DNA of 12,129 bases from Chitinophagaceae bacterium (GTDB lineage Bacteria; Bacteroidota; Bacteroidia; Chitinophagales; Chitinophagaceae). Shown piece by piece: positions 6,986 through 12,129 of this stretch. The notes beneath the pieces were generated by a model. The model did no database searches. It was not told the origin of the DNA and was given only the letters and a program-made list of their open reading frames with translations. The stretch lies in contig JACVCQ010000034.1 of the NCBI GenBank assembly GCA_016741945.1, positions 1 to 12,129 of the forward strand, read 5' to 3'. The stretch's first letter is position 1. The number at the start of each line of letters is the position of its first letter. The translations under genes and the position numbers were made by a program.

Positions 6986-7306
6986 ATGAGAAGAGATGTA
7001 TTTCAAGCCATTGCAGACCCTACCCGAAGAGCCATCATCGCATTGGTTGCTTTTCAAGCCCTGACACCCAATGCCATTGCGGAACATTTTGACTCGAGCA
7101 GACAAGCCGTTTCCAAACACTTGCGCATCCTAACAGAATGCCAGTTGGTAGAGCAAGAGCAATCTGGCCGAGAAATTTACTATACCCTTAATGCCAAAAA
7201 GATGAAAGAAATCGATAAATGGTTGGACCAGTTTCGCCAGCTTTGGGAAAACAGATTCAACCAGTTAGATAAAGTCTTATACACCCTTAAAACACAAAAA
7301 AAATGA
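6986..7306 (+). CDS. ArsR-family winged-helix transcriptional repressor
   Basis: The 106-residue product is a compact winged-helix regulator. VFQAIADPTRRAIIALVAF (4-22) is the classic ArsR opening. LTPNAIAEHFDSSRQAVSKHLRILTECQLVEQEQSGREIYYTL forms the helix-turn-helix (recognition helix SSRQAVSKHLRIL) and the wing. No CXCXXC metal site is present, so it is of the metal-independent type commonly paired with AHSA1 genes in Bacteroidota. ATG 6986 gives the family-typical start MRRDVFQAIADPTRR; the frame is open upstream, but that part is promoter and operator. Its stop overlaps the next start in ATGA. It probably represses its own operon through the 6939-6960 repeat; the inducer is unknown. Confidence 0.93.
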   Translation: MRRDVFQAIADPTRRAIIALVAFQALTPNAIAEHFDSSRQAVSKHLRILTECQLVEQEQSGREIYYTLNAKKMKEIDKWLDQFRQLWENRFNQLDKVLYTLKTQKK

Positions 7307-8268
7307 ACACCAATCTTTTATTCGACTTTACAGTGAATAAAGAAACCAACACCATTCATGTAAAACGGGAATTTGCGGCCAACCTACACTTCGTATGGGA
7401 TGCCTGGACAAAACCAGAATTATTAGATCTTTGGTGGGCGCCCAAACCATACCGCACTGTGACCAAATCCATGGACTTTAGAGAAGGAGGTTTTTGGCAC
7501 TATCGTATGATTGGCCCGGAAAGTGATTGTCATTGGTGCAGAGCAGACTATGAGCATATTGATAAACATGTCGTATTCTCAGGATTGGATGCGTTTTGTG
7601 ATGAAGAAGGAAAGGTAAATCCAGACTTCCCACGTTCCCATTGGACCAATCGCTTCAGCGAAAATGAAGATGTGACCACGGTGAATATTGTGATTGCTTA
7701 TCAATCACTCGCTGATTTGGAGAAAATTGTAGCGCTTGGATTTAAAGAAGGGTTCACTATGGCATTACAGAATCTCGATCAATACATTGAAGCACAATTT
7801 CAGTTACGCGCAGAAATGAAAACGAGCAGTAAGGAAAGAGTTTGTACTTATTTAAATTTTCCGGGTAATACAGAAGAGGCATTTCTTTTCTATCGTTCTG
7901 TTTTCAGAACTGAATTTATAACCGGAGGTATCAAACGTTTTGGTGAACTTCCTGCCAAGAATGATCTACCACCAGTGGCCGATGCTGTGAAGAATATGGT
8001 ATTACACGTAGAATTACCCATTACAGCCAATCATATTTTAATGGGTAGCGATGCCCCCAAAGAAATGGGCTTTACTGTTACACAAGGAAACAATGTGCAT
8101 ATTAGTCTGGAACCGGCATCCAGAGAGGAAGCCAAAAGAATTTTTGATGCCTTATCGGCCGAAGGTAAAATCGGTATGTCTTTACAAGATACGTTCTGGG
8201 GCGCTTATTTTGGTAGCTTTACAGACAAGTACGGTATCAACTGGATGATCAATTGCCTTGCCCCATAA
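7303..8268 (+). CDS. Fused AHSA1/SRPBCC domain and PhnB-like VOC domain protein
   Basis: The 321-residue product joins two domains that are usually separate genes. Residues 1-165 are an AHSA1-type SRPBCC domain, shown by VKREFAANLHFVWDAWTKPELLDLWWAP (20-47), FREGGFWHYRM (59-69) and the terminal helix GFTMALQNLDQYIE (150-163). Residues 175-321 are a PhnB-like VOC domain: CTYLNFPGNTEEAFLFYRSVF (181-201), LPITANHILMGSD (238-250), VHISLEPASREEAKRIFDAL (265-284) and WGAYFGSFTDKYGINWMI (299-316). The junction is at about 166-178 and includes an in-frame ATG (7816, Met172), a possible internal start that would make the VOC domain alone. Both folds bind small hydrophobic or oxidised ligands; the actual ligand is unknown. 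It is translationally coupled to arsR and followed by doxX. Confidence 0.92.
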   Translation: MNTNLLFDFTVNKETNTIHVKREFAANLHFVWDAWTKPELLDLWWAPKPYRTVTKSMDFREGGFWHYRMIGPESDCHWCRADYEHIDKHVVFSGLDAFCDEEGKVNPDFPRSHWTNRFSENEDVTTVNIVIAYQSLADLEKIVALGFKEGFTMALQNLDQYIEAQFQLRAEMKTSSKERVCTYLNFPGNTEEAFLFYRSVFRTEFITGGIKRFGELPAKNDLPPVADAVKNMVLHVELPITANHILMGSDAPKEMGFTVTQGNNVHISLEPASREEAKRIFDALSAEGKIGMSLQDTFWGAYFGSFTDKYGINWMINCLAP

Positions 8269-8270
8269 AA

Positions 8271-8334
8271 ATTCAGGGCCTTTTGTGTCTTCTCCGAAGG
8301 AGTCCTTCGAAGAAGACACAGAAGAACACTGAAT
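8271..8334. repeat. Strong hairpin between the fusion gene and doxX
   Basis: TGTGTCTTCTCCGAAGGA (8284-8301) and TCCTTCGAAGAAGACACA (8303-8320) pair at 17 of 18 positions around a single centre base. An outer ATTCAG/CTGAAT pair (8271-8276 and 8329-8334) extends the structure. No U-run follows, so it looks more like an mRNA-stabilising or processing stem inside the operon than a factor-independent terminator. Confidence 0.75.
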
Positions 8335-8356
8335 AAGCCTTATAAAACAACCCACT

Positions 8357-8728
8357 ATGCCAACCAAATCAACCAAACTCATCTATTGGATCACCACTGC
8401 CTTATTTGCAGGATTCATGATCTTCTCTGCTGTTCCCAATATCATGGTGAACGAAGAATCTAAACAGTTCTTATCAGGATACCTTGGTTATCCGGAATAT
8501 TTTATTCGCTTTATTGGTATTGCAAAATTGTTAGGATCTACTGCTATACTGATGCCTTTCTTCAAAAAGATCAAAGAATGGGCCTATGCAGGATTGTTCT
8601 TTGATTTGATTGGAGCTGTATACTCTGTAATTAGTGTAGGAGGGATAGATCCTGGAATGAGTATGATGATACTAGTATTCGGTGTAGCGATTACATCTTA
8701 TCTCTACAGCCAAAAAATGTATTCGTAA
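8357..8728 (+). CDS. DoxX-like family membrane protein
   Basis: A 123-residue integral inner-membrane protein with four hydrophobic helices at about 9-29 (IYWITTALFAGFMIFSAV), 48-67 (FIRFIGIAKLLGSTAILMPF), 74-93 (AYAGLFFDLIGAVYSVISV) and 99-117. Length, the four-helix layout, the IGIAKLLGSTAIL segment and the AGLFFDLIGAVYS segment fit the DoxX-like family. This family is common in Bacteroidota next to ArsR/AHSA1 genes. Its biochemical role is not known; some relatives are linked to thiosulfate:quinone oxidoreductase subunits or stress, but nothing here shows such activity. It lies 88 bp after the fusion gene, past the strong hairpin, and ends directly before the 40-bp palindrome. Confidence 0.88.
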   Translation: MPTKSTKLIYWITTALFAGFMIFSAVPNIMVNEESKQFLSGYLGYPEYFIRFIGIAKLLGSTAILMPFFKKIKEWAYAGLFFDLIGAVYSVISVGGIDPGMSMMILVFGVAITSYLYSQKMYS

Positions 8729-8729
8729 T

Positions 8730-8769
8730 ATTAAAATAGCTCCGGACTTAAGTCCGGAGCTATTTTAAT
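8730..8769. terminator. Perfect 40-bp palindromic two-way terminator
   Basis: Bases 8730-8769 are a perfect palindrome centred between 8749 and 8750, with a GC-rich core AGCTCCGGACTT and its complement flanked by AAAAT/ATTTT. It starts two bases after the doxX stop and ends just before the stop of the esterase gene on the other strand. Each strand reads a GC stem followed by TATTTTAATT-type sequence, so it can terminate both convergent transcripts. Confidence 0.88.
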
Positions 8770-8772
8770 TAT

Positions 8773-10235
8773 TTATTTGACTTTTGCATCTATCTCTGCC
8801 ACTACCCTTTTTGTAAATGCTTCTGACCAAATACTCCAATGATCAGCACCCGGTATCAGTTCTGTGATCACAGGAACTTTAGCTGTAGCAGCTTTTTGTG
8901 CGAATGCAGTTACTGCTTCATTCAATAAAAAATTATCAACAGCACCTACGTATACATGTACTTTATCATTGAGTTGATGAAGGAGTTTTGAAGCATTACG
9001 CTGAACAAATTTTCCGAGATCATACGATTCCCAGCTTTTAACAACAGATGCATCTACTTTTCCAGTAGTATGATCATATATTTTTCGCGGTCTTCCATTT
9101 TTATCAGACACTCCGAATTCTGCTTCAAATGCTTGCAACTGCTCGCCATCTCCGGTAAAATGTTCTACAGCAGCCATAATTCTTGTAGTCATCATAGGAG
9201 TTCCTTGCATAAAAAAATGCCTCTTTCTTTTCCCTCTTTATTGGTATAGAGGTTTACATCTTTCTCATACAAATTGATACCAATGAATGAACTGAAGTCT
9301 ACCGGATCAGGTGATACTGACCAACATCCTCCAAATGCATCCGGATAGTTCAACTGCAACCAAAGAGAGCCATAACCACCGGTACTTTGTCCCATCACAA
9401 ATCGTTGGCTCGGATCTTTTATAACACGGTATTTACTTTCCAAATATGGAATCAATTCTTGCACCAATGCCTTTCCCCAAGGACCATTTACCCTTGAATC
9501 AACAAAAGCATGCAATCCATAAGGAGATTGGGTTTCTGGATTGAGGTATACATAGATCTTATCTTTTCCCAAATCCATTCCATAGCGTTTTACAGGCATT
9601 GGGCCTTGCAAATCAAAATGAGTTCCACCCCAGCCTGGTATCACAAATACAATCGGATACGAACGAGTACTGTCTTTTTTATAAGAAGCCGGTAACCGTA
9701 CAGCGGCTTTCATAAAAATATCTTTCTTACGAAAATCAGAGAGCAGTTTACTTTTCAGGATAACTTCTTTTAGTTGATCGGTTTCACGAATAGATCGGGA
9801 AGGAATGACAGCATTGAATGCAATAGTGGCATTGCCCTCACCCTTTTCATTCACATGAAGGATTACTTCTTTGCGTGCATAAATATTACCCGGGTTAAAA
9901 CTACCTCTCTCTTCAAAGTCTGAATCTAACACTCCTGCTATTTTATAGTAACCCGCTTTTAAAGCAGTTAAGCCATTGGGCAGGTATTTGCTGGAAGCCT
10001 GATCTAAAGAAAGTGTTATCTCATTCTTTATATCTTTTACCATCCATGCAAACATAGCTTGAGATGGATCAGGATCATTGGGTATCCGCTTGGTGGTATC
10101 ACTCTGTGTGAAAATATAGAGTTTACCCGAAAAGGTTTTGTCCCAAGAGGGATCAGTCTGAATACGAATTTGTACTTGTGTCCAGACTCTGGAACCCAAT
10201 AATAATAAAGTGAATAGTATAAGGATCTTTTTCAT
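8773..10235 (-). pseudogene. Secreted alpha/beta-hydrolase esterase (PF00756-like), split by a -1 frameshift
   Basis: Two abutting frames encode one protein of about 487 residues. The first frame (10235-9192, 347 codons) has a signal peptide (MKKILILFTLLLLGSRVWTQ), a beta-rich N-terminal domain and the esterase start: RSYPIVFVIPGWGG (191-204) and the nucleophile elbow FVMGQSTGGYGS (279-290, Ser284). The second frame (9210-8773) supplies PMMTTRIMAAVEHFTGDG, a likely acid residue in VGAVDNFLLNEAV, and the catalytic-type histidine in GADHWSIW. Adding one base to the T7 run at 9217-9211 joins them as GKERGIF..MQGTPMM, with no residues missing. Without this the first product ends eight codons later and lacks Asp and His. 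It could be a sequencing or assembly error, a recent mutation, or true frameshifting. It has its own promoter and no operon partner; the substrate is unknown. Confidence 0.85.
9210..9216 (-). other. Slippery heptamer T TTT TTA at the frameshift
   Basis: In the upstream frame the codons read GGC ATT TTT TTA TGC, so the heptamer is phased exactly as X XXY YYZ. A -1 slip there makes the next codon ATG at 9210, entering the downstream frame. This is the same heptamer that HIV-1 uses. No strong downstream stem was evident by eye. Confidence 0.6.
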
Positions 10236-10263
10236 GCAAAGGATTTGGTGACTAAACGTAGTA

Positions 10264-10294
10264 CAAACTTAGATGTTACAGCCAGTTAATACAA
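10264..10294 (-). promoter_or_regulatory. Promoter of the esterase gene
   Basis: On the minus strand TTG (10294-10292) and TAAGTTTG (10271-10264) are separated by 20 bases, a full Bacteroidota-type match. Transcription would start near 10257, about 20 bases before the ATG at 10235. A working promoter argues that the split gene is still expressed or was inactivated recently. Confidence 0.7.
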
Positions 10295-10393
10295 TCACAT
10301 GATTATGTGGTGGGTATGCTCAAGCACAGTAGATAATTTAGATTTAATTTGACGATTGATTTACGAACCTTTTACACAAGGAGGCAATTAGAT

Positions 10394-10449
10394 GTTTTTG
10401 AATAAGTTCATATATTAAAGCTAGGCACCATTTGAATTTGTTCAAAAAC
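10394..10449. repeat. Imperfect inverted repeat upstream of the DinB gene
   Basis: GTTTTTGAATAAGTTCA (10394-10410) and TGAATTTGTTCAAAAAC (10433-10449) pair at 15 of 17 positions with a 22-base spacer. No gene ends nearby on either strand, so it may be the terminator of a lost gene or part of a repeat element. Confidence 0.5.
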
Positions 10450-10537
10450 TGAAATAATCCACACTATGCAAAATATTAATTTTATTTTATTTCACATTCT
10501 AAGCTCCTCATGAAACACCATACATAAATCAATCGAC

Positions 10538-10567
10538 AACATTTAGCGATAATTTAAATAAAGAACT
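10538..10567 (+). repeat. Leader repeat, copy 1 (before the DinB gene)
   Basis: This 30-base sequence (AACATTTAGCGATAATTTAA and on) matches 11394-11423 at 27 of 30 positions. It ends six bases before the DinB gene start codon. It could carry a promoter or be a remnant of a dispersed repeat; no clear TAnnTTTG box is inside it. Confidence 0.7.
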
Positions 10568-10573
10568 AAAAAG

Positions 10574-11095
10574 ATGAAGCAAGTAAAATGGTTTGACCGA
10601 AAATTTCATTTTGAAACTGAGCAAAATATTTTTCCGTCGATCCTCGAAAGACTTTCAGGTACCCCTTTAAGGCTTGAAGAAAAATTAAAAACAATAAATT
10701 CAACTATTCTGACTGAACGGATTAATAATACTTGGTCTATCAAAGAAAACGCAGGACATCTCATTGACCTTGAGCCGTTATGGCAAGGCAGATTTGAAGA
10801 TATAAAATGCGGGCGATTAGAATTGCGTCCGACTGATTTACAGAATACTAAAACGAATTTAGCTAGCCATAATAACACATTAATAAACGAGCTTCTCAGC
10901 ACATTCAGACAAGTAAGGCAACAAACCATTAGGTTACTTGAAAATATTGATGAAACAATAATTTTTAAATCGGCACTTCACCCAAGGCTAAAAACTCCAA
11001 TGCGAACAATAGACTTGTTTTTATTCGTAGCAGAACACGATGACCATCATTTGGCTAGAATAACAGAAATTACGAAACATTTATACGGTTTATAA
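10574..11095 (+). CDS. DinB family protein (DinB_2-like four-helix bundle)
   Basis: The 173-residue product fits the DinB/YfiT-like superfamily of four-helix-bundle proteins, which bind a metal ion through three histidines. Visible landmarks are NTWSIKENAGHLIDLEPLW (52-70), with His62 on the second helix, and the C-terminal VAEHDDHHLARITEI (152-166), which supplies His155 and His158/159. The central helix LINELLSTFRQVRQQTIRLLENI has the expected amphipathic pattern. Some family members act in bacillithiol or mycothiol chemistry or in stress responses, but nothing here specifies a substrate. ATG 10574 follows an AT-rich leader repeat without a Shine-Dalgarno sequence. The gene stands alone, with no operon partner, in a sparse accessory region. 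The D-rich EHDDHH signature makes the family call firm. Confidence 0.9.
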   Translation: MKQVKWFDRKFHFETEQNIFPSILERLSGTPLRLEEKLKTINSTILTERINNTWSIKENAGHLIDLEPLWQGRFEDIKCGRLELRPTDLQNTKTNLASHNNTLINELLSTFRQVRQQTIRLLENIDETIIFKSALHPRLKTPMRTIDLFLFVAEHDDHHLARITEITKHLYGL

Positions 11096-11420
11096 TAAAC
11101 CCAAGTACATATATTTATTTAACCTAGGTTACGTGACGGCCTGAAGCTTTGTTTTTTATTCAAGTTCAATACAGGCTATGAGTCGTGTGCTCTAAAGCCT
11201 GCTCGAACGTAAAGTTTGAAGAACTGAGCAAATAATTTAAAGAATAACCCTGTTAAGAGAAAATAATAGTAGCGTTAATCCCGGCACTCGAAATTAATAT
11301 CATAATCAGAATATAGCTAATTATCAACTTTTGGGAAATTATAAAACTTCCAAGAAGTTGGAGTATACCGGCTGTAGCTTCAACGTGACGAATAACATTC
11401 AGCGATAATTCAAATAATGA
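11096..11420. other. 325-bp gene-free stretch with repeats
   Basis: Stops are frequent in the frames I translated and no protein family is recognisable. The stretch holds a degenerate copy of the AACTTTTGG palindrome (11325-11360) and most of leader repeat copy 2 (11394-11423). AACCTAGGTT at 11121-11130 is a small palindrome without an assigned role. Confidence 0.6.
11325..11360. repeat. Degenerate copy of the AACTTTTGG palindrome
   Basis: CAACTTTTGGGAAATT (11325-11340) and AACTTCCAAGAAGTTG (11345-11360) pair at 13 of 16 positions. It resembles the perfect palindrome at 11752-11785 and has the same position upstream of a TTTAATTTATAAATT leader. Confidence 0.65.
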
Positions 11421-11440
11421 ACTTTAATTTATAAATTAGG
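11394..11440 (+). repeat. Leader repeat, copy 2, plus AATTTATAAATT leader copy A
   Basis: Bases 11394-11423 repeat 10538-10567 at 27 of 30 positions. Overlapping it, 11416-11440 (AATGAACTTTAATTTATAAA and on) repeats 11811-11835 at 23 of 25 positions. The inner AATTTATAAATT (11426-11437) is a 12-bp palindrome. It precedes the small reading frame and Fic remnant. Confidence 0.7.
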
Positions 11441-11525
11441 TATTGAAATTATAAGGGACTATGTAACAGGAAAAATATCGCTAACAGAACTCGTGGCATT
11501 TGCCAAACAAAAAGCCTATGTCTAA
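11421..11525 (+). pseudogene. Small reading frame upstream of the Fic remnant (possible antitoxin-like fragment)
   Basis: An open frame ending in TAA at 11523 encodes LGIEIIRDYVTGKISLTEL followed by VAFAKQKAYV, which looks protein-like. There is no ATG in frame, and the stop TGA at 11418 limits it, so it is probably the 3' end of a truncated gene. Its last eight bases overlap the ATG of the Fic remnant, a layout typical of toxin-antitoxin pairs. It does not show the (S/T)xxxE(G/N) Fic-inhibitory motif clearly, so the antitoxin idea is only from position. Confidence 0.4.
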
Positions 11526-11627
11526 TTCGTACAAATACATAGACCCCGACTTCACCAACACTAACCCCAAGACATGACCAAACCAGATGTATTACGCTTG
11601 GTTGAAAGTGGTGCAGTAACCAAATGA
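11518..11627 (+). pseudogene. Decayed Fic-family (AMPylase/Doc-like) gene remnant
   Basis: ATG 11518 starts MSNSYKYIDPDFTNTNPKT, which closely resembles the N-terminus of Fic proteins (xYKYIDPDYTYTDPKTG). The frame ends at TGA 11575. A -1 shifted frame starting at the overlapping ATG 11574 reads MTKPDVLRLVESGAVTK, resembling the next Fic block (DVLRxVESGAVTKRL). It ends at TGA 11625, exactly where CGA (Arg) is expected, before CTT CAA (Leu Gln). The stretch between the two blocks (GVLRNxxGI) is missing. Nothing after it resembles the HPFxxGNG catalytic loop, so no active Fic enzyme is made. Fic proteins transfer AMP to target proteins and often act as toxins. Confidence 0.7.
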
Positions 11628-11736
11628 CTTCAATGCTCGATACAGCTACAGTCTTATGAACATCATCAAAGACCCAGGCTATGCTAAGACTAAGAATAGG
11701 TTTTTCAACTTTTCGGTTTTATGCTATTTAAAATAA
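11620..11736 (+). pseudogene. Coding-like fragment of unknown origin
   Basis: In the third frame FNARYSYSLMNIIKDPGYAK and TKNRFFNFSVLCYLK run to TAA at 11734. The composition is protein-like, but the frame is closed upstream at 11617 and I do not recognise the family. It may be the tail of another decayed gene joined to the Fic remnant. Confidence 0.3.
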
Positions 11737-11751
11737 CTGTTGCATGTAATC

Positions 11752-11785
11752 AACTTTTGGAAAGTTTTAAAACTTTCCAAAAGTT
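11752..11785. repeat. Perfect 34-bp palindrome
   Basis: AACTTTTGGAAAGTTTT (11752-11768) is followed at once by its exact reverse complement (11769-11785), with no loop. There is no U-run after it. It resembles the degenerate copy at 11325-11360. It could be a terminator relic of the decayed genes or part of a repeated element. Confidence 0.85.
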
Positions 11786-11810
11786 TCAGCAAAGCAATAA
11801 CTATAAAAAC

Positions 11811-11835
11811 AATGAAGTTTAATTTATAAATTGGG
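11811..11835 (+). repeat. AATTTATAAATT leader, copy B
   Basis: AATGAAGTTTAATTTATAAA and on repeats 11416-11440 at 23 of 25 positions. It lies 21 bases before the next gene's ATG, as a leader or promoter-associated repeat would. Confidence 0.7.
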
Positions 11836-11855
11836 AGTGATTACAAACAATACCT

Positions 11856-12129
11856 ATGTCAAAATCATCCTCCATTCCCGGAAAGGTTTACAAATTTGTT
11901 CATAAACAGGATGAAACCATAAAAACTAATCTAGTTGGAAGGTCTTTTAAGAATGACTGGTTGGAAATTGATGAAGATGGTACCATGATTCTTAAGGGTA
12001 GTCATGCCAGAGGATACGCATGGGATGGCTGTTCACCCAAAATGAATTTCATTGATGTTATTTGGGGCACACCGGATGGCAGGTTCGATGATAAAACTGA
12101 AAAGCAAATCACTTACTATGCCTCTATGT
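11856..12129 (+). CDS. DUF1353-like hypothetical protein, N-terminal part (3' end outside window)
   Basis: ATG 11856 opens a frame of 91 complete codons that runs off the window. The protein begins MSKSSSIPGKVYKFVHKQDE without signal peptide or membrane segment. ARGYAWDGCSPK at 51-62, followed by GTPDGR and ITYYASM at the edge, resembles DUF1353-type proteins, where a WDG-x-S/T-P motif precedes a YYASxxHDxLY block. DUF1353 proteins are often found in phages and accessory regions; their function is unknown. The key HD residues would lie just beyond the window, so the family call is provisional. It is preceded by the palindrome and leader repeat, in a region with decayed genes. Confidence 0.65.
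   Translation, partial: MSKSSSIPGKVYKFVHKQDETIKTNLVGRSFKNDWLEIDEDGTMILKGSHARGYAWDGCSPKMNFIDVIWGTPDGRFDDKTEKQITYYASM

Larger units (their letters stand above)
10236..10573. other. 338-bp divergent intergenic region
   Basis: No convincing gene lies here. It contains the esterase promoter on the minus strand, an imperfect inverted repeat (10394-10410 with 10433-10449, 15 of 17 paired), and a 30-base leader repeat just before the DinB gene (10538-10567). AAGGAGG at 10378-10384 precedes an eight-codon frame starting at ATG 10392, probably by chance. Confidence 0.6.

Noticed and set aside
8271..8334. CRISPR repeat or tRNA-like fold
   Set aside because: It is a single simple hairpin with no repeated units, spacers, anticodon arm or CCA end.
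10606..10929. Minus-strand frame of 107 codons within the DinB gene
   Set aside because: It overlaps the DinB gene entirely; the plus strand holds the conserved histidine motif.
11325..11835. Integron attC sites or insertion-sequence ends
   Set aside because: I could not find paired attC core motifs (RYYYAAC/GTTRRRY) placed correctly, an integrase, a transposase or target-site duplications; the palindromes are listed as repeats only.

Overview
The window looks like the chromosome of a Bacteroidota bacterium, most likely a Chitinophagaceae-type organism. Three things support this. Promoters match the Bacteroidota consensus (TTG or TTTG, about 17-20 bases, then TAnnTTTG) upstream of several genes. 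Start codons mostly lack Shine-Dalgarno sequences. The gene content includes an IPExxxVDY-family protein and birA divergent from rsfS-ftsH. The genus assignment is inference; I ran no database search.

Region 1 (1-3319) is housekeeping. On the minus strand lie the first 265 codons of the membrane protease FtsH and, upstream of it, the ribosome silencing factor RsfS. Divergently on the plus strand come biotin protein ligase BirA and then selenophosphate synthase SelD. Neither RsfS nor BirA has a usable ATG; both appear to start at TTG.

Region 2 (3420-6786) is a minus-strand gene run. In transcription order it holds a secreted M28 metallopeptidase with a PDZ domain, an IPExxxVDY-family protein, a short pterin-4a-carbinolamine dehydratase, and a divergent CtlX/arginine-deiminase-like protein. 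The last one has lost the expected catalytic cysteine and its start almost touches the dehydratase stop. Most junctions in regions 1 and 2 carry an AT-rich inverted repeat built from simple words, with a different vocabulary each time.

Region 3 (6940-8769) is a compact regulated operon on the plus strand: an ArsR-type repressor, a fused AHSA1(SRPBCC)-VOC protein and a DoxX-like membrane protein. A 22-bp operator-like inverted repeat overlaps the -7 box, which suggests autoregulation. The operon ends at a perfect 40-bp palindrome that can serve as a two-way terminator.

Region 4 (8773-10235) is a secreted esterase-fold gene on the minus strand with its own good promoter. It is split by a -1 frameshift in a T7 run that is also a canonical slippery heptamer. 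The split separates the Ser nucleophile from the predicted Asp and His.

Region 5 (10236-12129) is sparse and accessory. It holds a DinB-family gene, a decayed Fic-type gene remnant with an overlapping small upstream reading frame, several repeated leader and palindrome elements, and the beginning of a DUF1353-like gene cut by the window end. I found no RNA genes, CRISPR arrays, transposases or insertion-sequence ends.
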